Program-made: the position numbers and the translations under genes
Part shown: positions 7,370-10,030 of the stretch, in pieces
Layout: each line of letters opens with the position of its first letter
Numbering within the stretch: the stretch's first letter is position 1
Notes under the pieces: model-generated
Databases searched by the model: none
What the model saw: only the letters and a program-made list of their open reading frames with translations
Told to the model about the DNA's origin: nothing
Origin: Desulfuromonas sp964536375
GTDB taxonomy: Bacteria > Desulfobacterota > Desulfuromonadia > Desulfuromonadales > Desulfuromonadaceae
Length of the DNA stretch: 10,030 nt
Assembly (NCBI GenBank): GCA_964536375.1
Contig: CAZHXF010000061.1
Coordinates: 1-10,030 of the forward strand
Reading direction: 5' to 3'

Positions 7370-9490
7370 TTAATCCATTTTTGGGGAATTTAGCGCCAAA
7401 GCCAAAGGATACACTGCACGACACCCTGCTTGACGTAGTAGCGCGGCGGCAACGGTAAAAGTCCAACGAGAAATAACCATATCATCAATAAGTAAACAGG
7501 GTGCGTATGCGGCTGGTTTAATTTTAGGTTCCAGTGTGACGCTAAAAACACCATCCAAATTTTTGGCCTGCTGGAAACTGTTTTCCATAAACTTCTGCTG
7601 CTGATTTTCTTTTATTTTTTCGATGCACGGCACAAACCTTATATTGAGTGCAGTTGCAAGACGTTGTGCAAAGTCGAGGACAAGGGTTGGGTGGTTAAGC
7701 GATGGAATACAGGTCACCCATTTTGGTGCAGGATTAGGATTCCACTCTGTAAGCATTGCAACGCAGGCATTGACTAGCTCGTCAGCAAAATGTTCTGTCT
7801 CGTCTTTGCCTGTCGCTACCATCTGTCCCCACCCAGCATCTCGCCACAGACTGAGAGCACGACCCTCTGCTGCTTGTAATTCTAGAGGAATATTTTTTTG
7901 TTCAAAGGGATAGTGGGCGAACATCTCTTTTAGCGGCCACTGTTTACGCGCTTGTAGAGGTTGATAGCTTCTACATAAAAATATTGCTGCTTGATTGGCA
8001 AGGTTATCATCGTACTGTTCGGTCAAGAGAAGACTGGGATTGCAGTTTTTGCATTTGCCACAGTCCTGCGTAGTTGGATCATCAAGCGTCTGGGCAAGGA
8101 AGGACATTAAGCAGCCCTGGTGAAGCATGTACTCCTGCATTTGTTTCTGTTCAGCTCGCCGGATAGTTGTGATTGCCTCTACGTATTTTTGATCAACGCG
8201 GTATTCGGCAGCGGTAGCCGTGACATGCCATTTAGAGCCAACTTTTGTTACCGGTGCAGGAGATGCCACCGTTAAAAATTTAAGTGTTTTGTCAATCTGG
8301 GTACGCCGAAGATTTAACAGTCTTTCCATTGCAGGGATAGATAAGCCCCCTTCAGTGCGGTCAAGTTCTTCGAGAATTGCCGAAACGTGTTCTTGGGGTG
8401 GAAAAGCATTACTGATAAAGTAATCGGCAATATGGTCATCTTCATCACCACACAGGAGGACTCCGTATGCTTCATCAACGGCCCGACCGGCACGACCAAC
8501 TTGCTGATAATAGTGGACAACCGAAGCTGGTCTTTGAAAATGGATAACAAAACCTAAATCTGGTTTATCGAAGCCCATACCTAAAGCGACGGTAGCAACC
8601 AAGACCTTGATCTCGTTTTTTAAGAGTTTTTGCTCAAGCTCCTCTTTAATGTCCCCTTGATCCTCTTGTCTGTTAATACCTGCATGATACGCTATCGCAT
8701 TGATTTTATTGATTTGTAACCATTCCGCTAACCGTTCAGCATCACGTTGGGTCATGGTATAAATTATGCCACTGCCAGGCAGTGTGGGTACTATTTTTGC
8801 CAACCAGGACATTCTTGCGGCAGGGCTTGGCATATTGATGTTTTGTAGTTTAAGGCTTTCGCGTACCAAACTACCGCGGATAAGTTGGATATCATTACCC
8901 ATCTGATGCATAACATCGCCAACAACACGATCATTGGCTGTTGCCGTCGTAGCAAGGACTGGAACATTTGGTGGCAGCGCCTGCAGAATCCGTGTTATGC
9001 GCCTGTAATCAGGTCTGAAGTCATGCCCCCAGTCTGAAATACAGTGAGCCTCGTCTACGACAAATAAACCGATTGTATCGGCTATTTGAGCGAGGATCTC
9101 TTGCCTGAAATTCTCGTTAGCTAGACGTTCTGGAGAAATTAACAACAGATCTACTTTATCGGCATTGAGTTCATCCTGGATCTGAGCCCACTGATCATTA
9201 TTGGTGCTGTTGATGGTTCGGGCAATAAGACCGATTCTTTCGGCAGCTTCAAGCTGATTGCGCATTAAGGATAGTAGGGGTGAGATCAGCAACGTAGGTC
9301 CGCCGCCTCGATTTCTCATGAGCCGAGTGGTCAGAAAATAGACCATACTCTTGCCCCAGCCGGTGCGCTGAACAACAAGCATTCTCTGCCGGTCCAGCAA
9401 CCCTGCAATACTTTGCCATTGCCCCTCTCTAAATGTGGCACTTGGATTGTTGAGTGCTGTTTTTAGAAATTTGAGTGCTTCATCTTTCAT
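7370..9490 (-). CDS. recQ: RecQ-family ATP-dependent DNA helicase fused to a phosphoribosyltransferase domain
   Basis: A 706-residue helicase. FREGQWQSI (20-28) is the RecQ motif 0; Walker A is QRTGWGKS (41-48), Walker B DEAH (146-149) followed by CISDWGHDFRPDYRRI, motif III TATAN (182-186), and motifs V-VI VATVALGMGFDKPD (298-311) and QQVGRAGRA (329-337). The RecQ zinc site is complete: Cys460, 477, 480 and 483, in the C-x16-C-x2-C-x2-C spacing of E. coli RecQ. In place of the HRDC domain, residues about 588-706 resemble a ComF-type phosphoribosyltransferase, with the PRPP-loop region LLIDDMVISRWT (666-677) and the tail LRQAGCRAVYPLALA. The loop differs from the usual DDVxTTGxT, so catalysis is uncertain. 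The in-frame TTG at 9589 would add 33 residues, but the ATG at 9490 has AAGGTGG five bases upstream. First gene of an operon with the dprA-like gene. Likely role: unwinding DNA in a repair, uptake or defence module. Confidence 0.9.
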   Translation of the reverse strand: MKDEALKFLKTALNNPSATFREGQWQSIAGLLDRQRMLVVQRTGWGKSMVYFLTTRLMRNRGGGPTLLISPLLSLMRNQLEAAERIGLIARTINSTNNDQWAQIQDELNADKVDLLLISPERLANENFRQEILAQIADTIGLFVVDEAHCISDWGHDFRPDYRRITRILQALPPNVPVLATTATANDRVVGDVMHQMGNDIQLIRGSLVRESLKLQNINMPSPAARMSWLAKIVPTLPGSGIIYTMTQRDAERLAEWLQINKINAIAYHAGINRQEDQGDIKEELEQKLLKNEIKVLVATVALGMGFDKPDLGFVIHFQRPASVVHYYQQVGRAGRAVDEAYGVLLCGDEDDHIADYFISNAFPPQEHVSAILEELDRTEGGLSIPAMERLLNLRRTQIDKTLKFLTVASPAPVTKVGSKWHVTATAAEYRVDQKYVEAITTIRRAEQKQMQEYMLHQGCLMSFLAQTLDDPTTQDCGKCKNCNPSLLLTEQYDDNLANQAAIFLCRSYQPLQARKQWPLKEMFAHYPFEQKNIPLELQAAEGRALSLWRDAGWGQMVATGKDETEHFADELVNACVAMLTEWNPNPAPKWVTCIPSLNHPTLVLDFAQRLATALNIRFVPCIEKIKENQQQKFMENSFQQAKNLDGVFSVTLEPKIKPAAYAPCLLIDDMVISRWTFTVAAALLRQAGCRAVYPLALALNSPKMD

Positions 9491-9495
9491 TGCTG

Positions 9496-9502
9496 CCACC
9501 TT
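9496..9502 (-). promoter_or_regulatory. Ribosome binding site that decides the RecQ start
   Basis: On the - strand this reads AAGGTGG, five bases before the ATG at 9490, and is the only good Shine-Dalgarno sequence near the gene start. The longer open frame from the TTG at 9589 lacks one, and its extra 33 residues do not belong to the RecQ fold. Confidence 0.7.
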
Positions 9503-9557
9503 CTCACCAATTTTATATGTCGAAGTATTGTCACGCACTGCTTCCAGATGCTTTGGT

Positions 9558-9650
9558 TGCAATTGCCAGCATTTTAGTATTTTATGCAATTGTAATGCAA
9601 TTACGTATTAAATTGCACTTAGTCTGTGCGTTATGCAATTTAATGCATTA
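9558..9650. promoter_or_regulatory. Cluster of TGCAATT motifs upstream of the recQ-dprA operon
   Basis: TGCAATT occurs on the + strand at 9558-9564, 9585-9591, 9596-9602 and 9634-9640 and inverted (AATTGCA) at 9611-9617; the last three + copies are ATGCAATT. A perfect palindrome, TAATGCATTA, ends the cluster at 9641-9650, and GCAATTGC at 9559-9566 is also palindromic. A weak - strand promoter can be drawn through it: -10 TAAAAT at 9576-9571 and -35-like TTGCAT at 9600-9595, 18 bases apart, which would make the motifs overlap the promoter as operators do. The region is AT-rich, so part of the repetition may be compositional, but five copies of a 7-mer in about 85 bases is more than I would expect. 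Confidence 0.4.
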
Positions 9651-9713
9651 TTTAAGCTGAACAACCTTAATGCTTCCTGTTTAATACTAATTTTCCGCTA
9701 TTGCCAAAAGGTC

Positions 9714-9828
9714 GTCACTCTCGCGCAGGCGGGAGTCTATAAATTTATGCAAAACCTCTGGATATCCGCTTTCGCGAGCATGACGAATACGAGAAACAGA
9801 ACCAGAGCGGAAGATTAGTGCTAATCAG
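9714..9828 (+). repeat. Dispersed palindromic repeat, right copy
   Basis: Begins GTCACTCTCGCGCAGGCGGG and has its complementary arm at CCGCTTTCGCGAGCATGAC, ending at 9784, followed by the same tail as the left copy to 9828. The central loop (about 9734-9760) differs from the left copy while the outer arm and tail are conserved. It lies in direct orientation, about 4.0 kb from the left copy, and forms the right edge of the recQ-dprA module. Confidence 0.8.
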
Positions 9829-9943
9829 GTTACGCATTGTGATCATTGCTATACTAAGAAAACTAGAATGGATAGTAGCTTAAGGAAAATTCGTGAAAAA
9901 TTTTTCGTGGTTGGGAACTGTCCCATCAGTGTCCAATGAACGC
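9829..9943. other. Spacer between the right repeat and the tRNA terminator, no gene recognised
   Basis: No gene is recognised. It contains a perfect 12-bp palindrome, GAAAAATTTTTC (9895-9906), and GGGAACTGTCCC nearby, which is only partly self-complementary. A short + strand frame reading MDSSLRKIREKFF and ending at a TGA near 9938 has no ribosome site and no recognisable homology. Together with the motif cluster and the repeat, this fills the 494 bases between the recQ start (9490) and the tRNA gene. Confidence 0.4.
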
Positions 9944-9977
9944 AAAAAGGGGTCACAGCAAAAGCTGTAACCCCTTG
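9944..9977 (-). terminator. Rho-independent terminator of the tRNA-Phe gene
   Basis: On the - strand an 11-bp stem with one mismatch (GGGGTTACAGC pairing with GCTGTGACCCC, arms 9975-9965 and 9959-9949), extended by two outer A-T pairs, closes a 5-base T loop. A run of five T (9948-9944) follows at once. It begins only a few bases after the CCA end of the tRNA, so it should end the tRNA-Phe transcript. It also insulates the region beyond from the tRNA promoter. Confidence 0.85.
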
Positions 9978-9984
9978 AATTTAT

Positions 9985-10030
9985 GGTGCCCAGAGACGGA
10001 ATCGAACCGCCGACACGAGGATTTTCAGTC
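9985..10030 (-). tRNA. tRNA-Phe (GAA), 3' part only
   Basis: The window edge cuts this - strand gene just 5' of the anticodon loop. Visible are the loop CTGAAAA with anticodon GAA, the 3' side of the anticodon stem TCCTC, the variable loop GTGTC, the T arm GGCGG-TTCGATT-CCGTC (one G-U pair), the 3' acceptor strand TCTGGGC and an encoded ACCA end. It closely resembles E. coli tRNA-Phe. The 5' half lies outside the window. tRNA 3' ends are common integration sites, but no second copy of this 3' end is seen in the window. Confidence 0.93.

Noticed and set aside
9491..9589. TTG start giving a 739-residue RecQ
   Set aside because: No ribosome site upstream; the ATG at 9490 has AAGGTGG at good spacing and begins just before the RecQ motif 0, and the extension runs through the motif-rich upstream region.
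9601..9818. Short + strand frame over the right repeat
   Set aside because: It is made of the motif cluster and palindromic repeat, with no recognisable protein features.
9895..9906. GAAAAATTTTTC palindrome as an operator or att core
   Set aside because: Short AT-rich palindromes arise easily by chance, and no matching copy is seen elsewhere in the window.

Overview
The window looks like a piece of a chromosome from an anaerobic proteobacterium-type organism. The style of the four-S1-domain protein and of the crotonase reminds me of Desulfuromonadales/Desulfobacterota (Pelobacter or Desulfuromonas relatives), but this is recalled resemblance only. The sequence is a draft assembly: exactly 100 N at 6304-6403 fall inside a short tandem repeat.

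Left part (1-5536): a complete crotonase-family enoyl-CoA hydratase on the + strand faces a - strand gene for a protein of four S1 RNA-binding domains. A large imperfect stem-loop (852-907) separates the two convergent genes. Upstream of the S1 gene on the same strand lies a 1106-residue membrane c-di-GMP signalling protein (extracytoplasmic sensor, HAMP, two PAS, GGDEF, EAL) that starts with GTG. These look like ordinary core genes.

Right part (5711-9828): a two-gene - strand operon encodes a RecQ-type helicase fused to a C-terminal ComF-like phosphoribosyltransferase domain, followed three bases later by a long DprA-like SLOG protein with a proline-rich (PEPAR)n linker and a winged-helix tail. 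The pair is bracketed by two directly oriented copies, about 4.0 kb apart, of a roughly 115-bp palindromic dispersed repeat. Its upstream region carries a cluster of TGCAATT motifs. A tRNA-Phe gene (3' half) with its own terminator sits just beyond. This layout suggests a mobile or excisable accessory module next to a tRNA gene. The helicase, SLOG and PRTase combination belongs to the nucleotide-centred DNA-processing/conflict gene families and is the best candidate here for an uncharacterised defence or DNA-uptake-linked system.

How the genes may work together: RecQ-PRTase and DprA are almost certainly co-expressed. A helicase that unwinds DNA, a protein of the family that binds ssDNA and loads RecA, and a domain of the family that binds PRPP or nucleotides would be a coherent DNA-handling machine, but no target or trigger can be read from the sequence.
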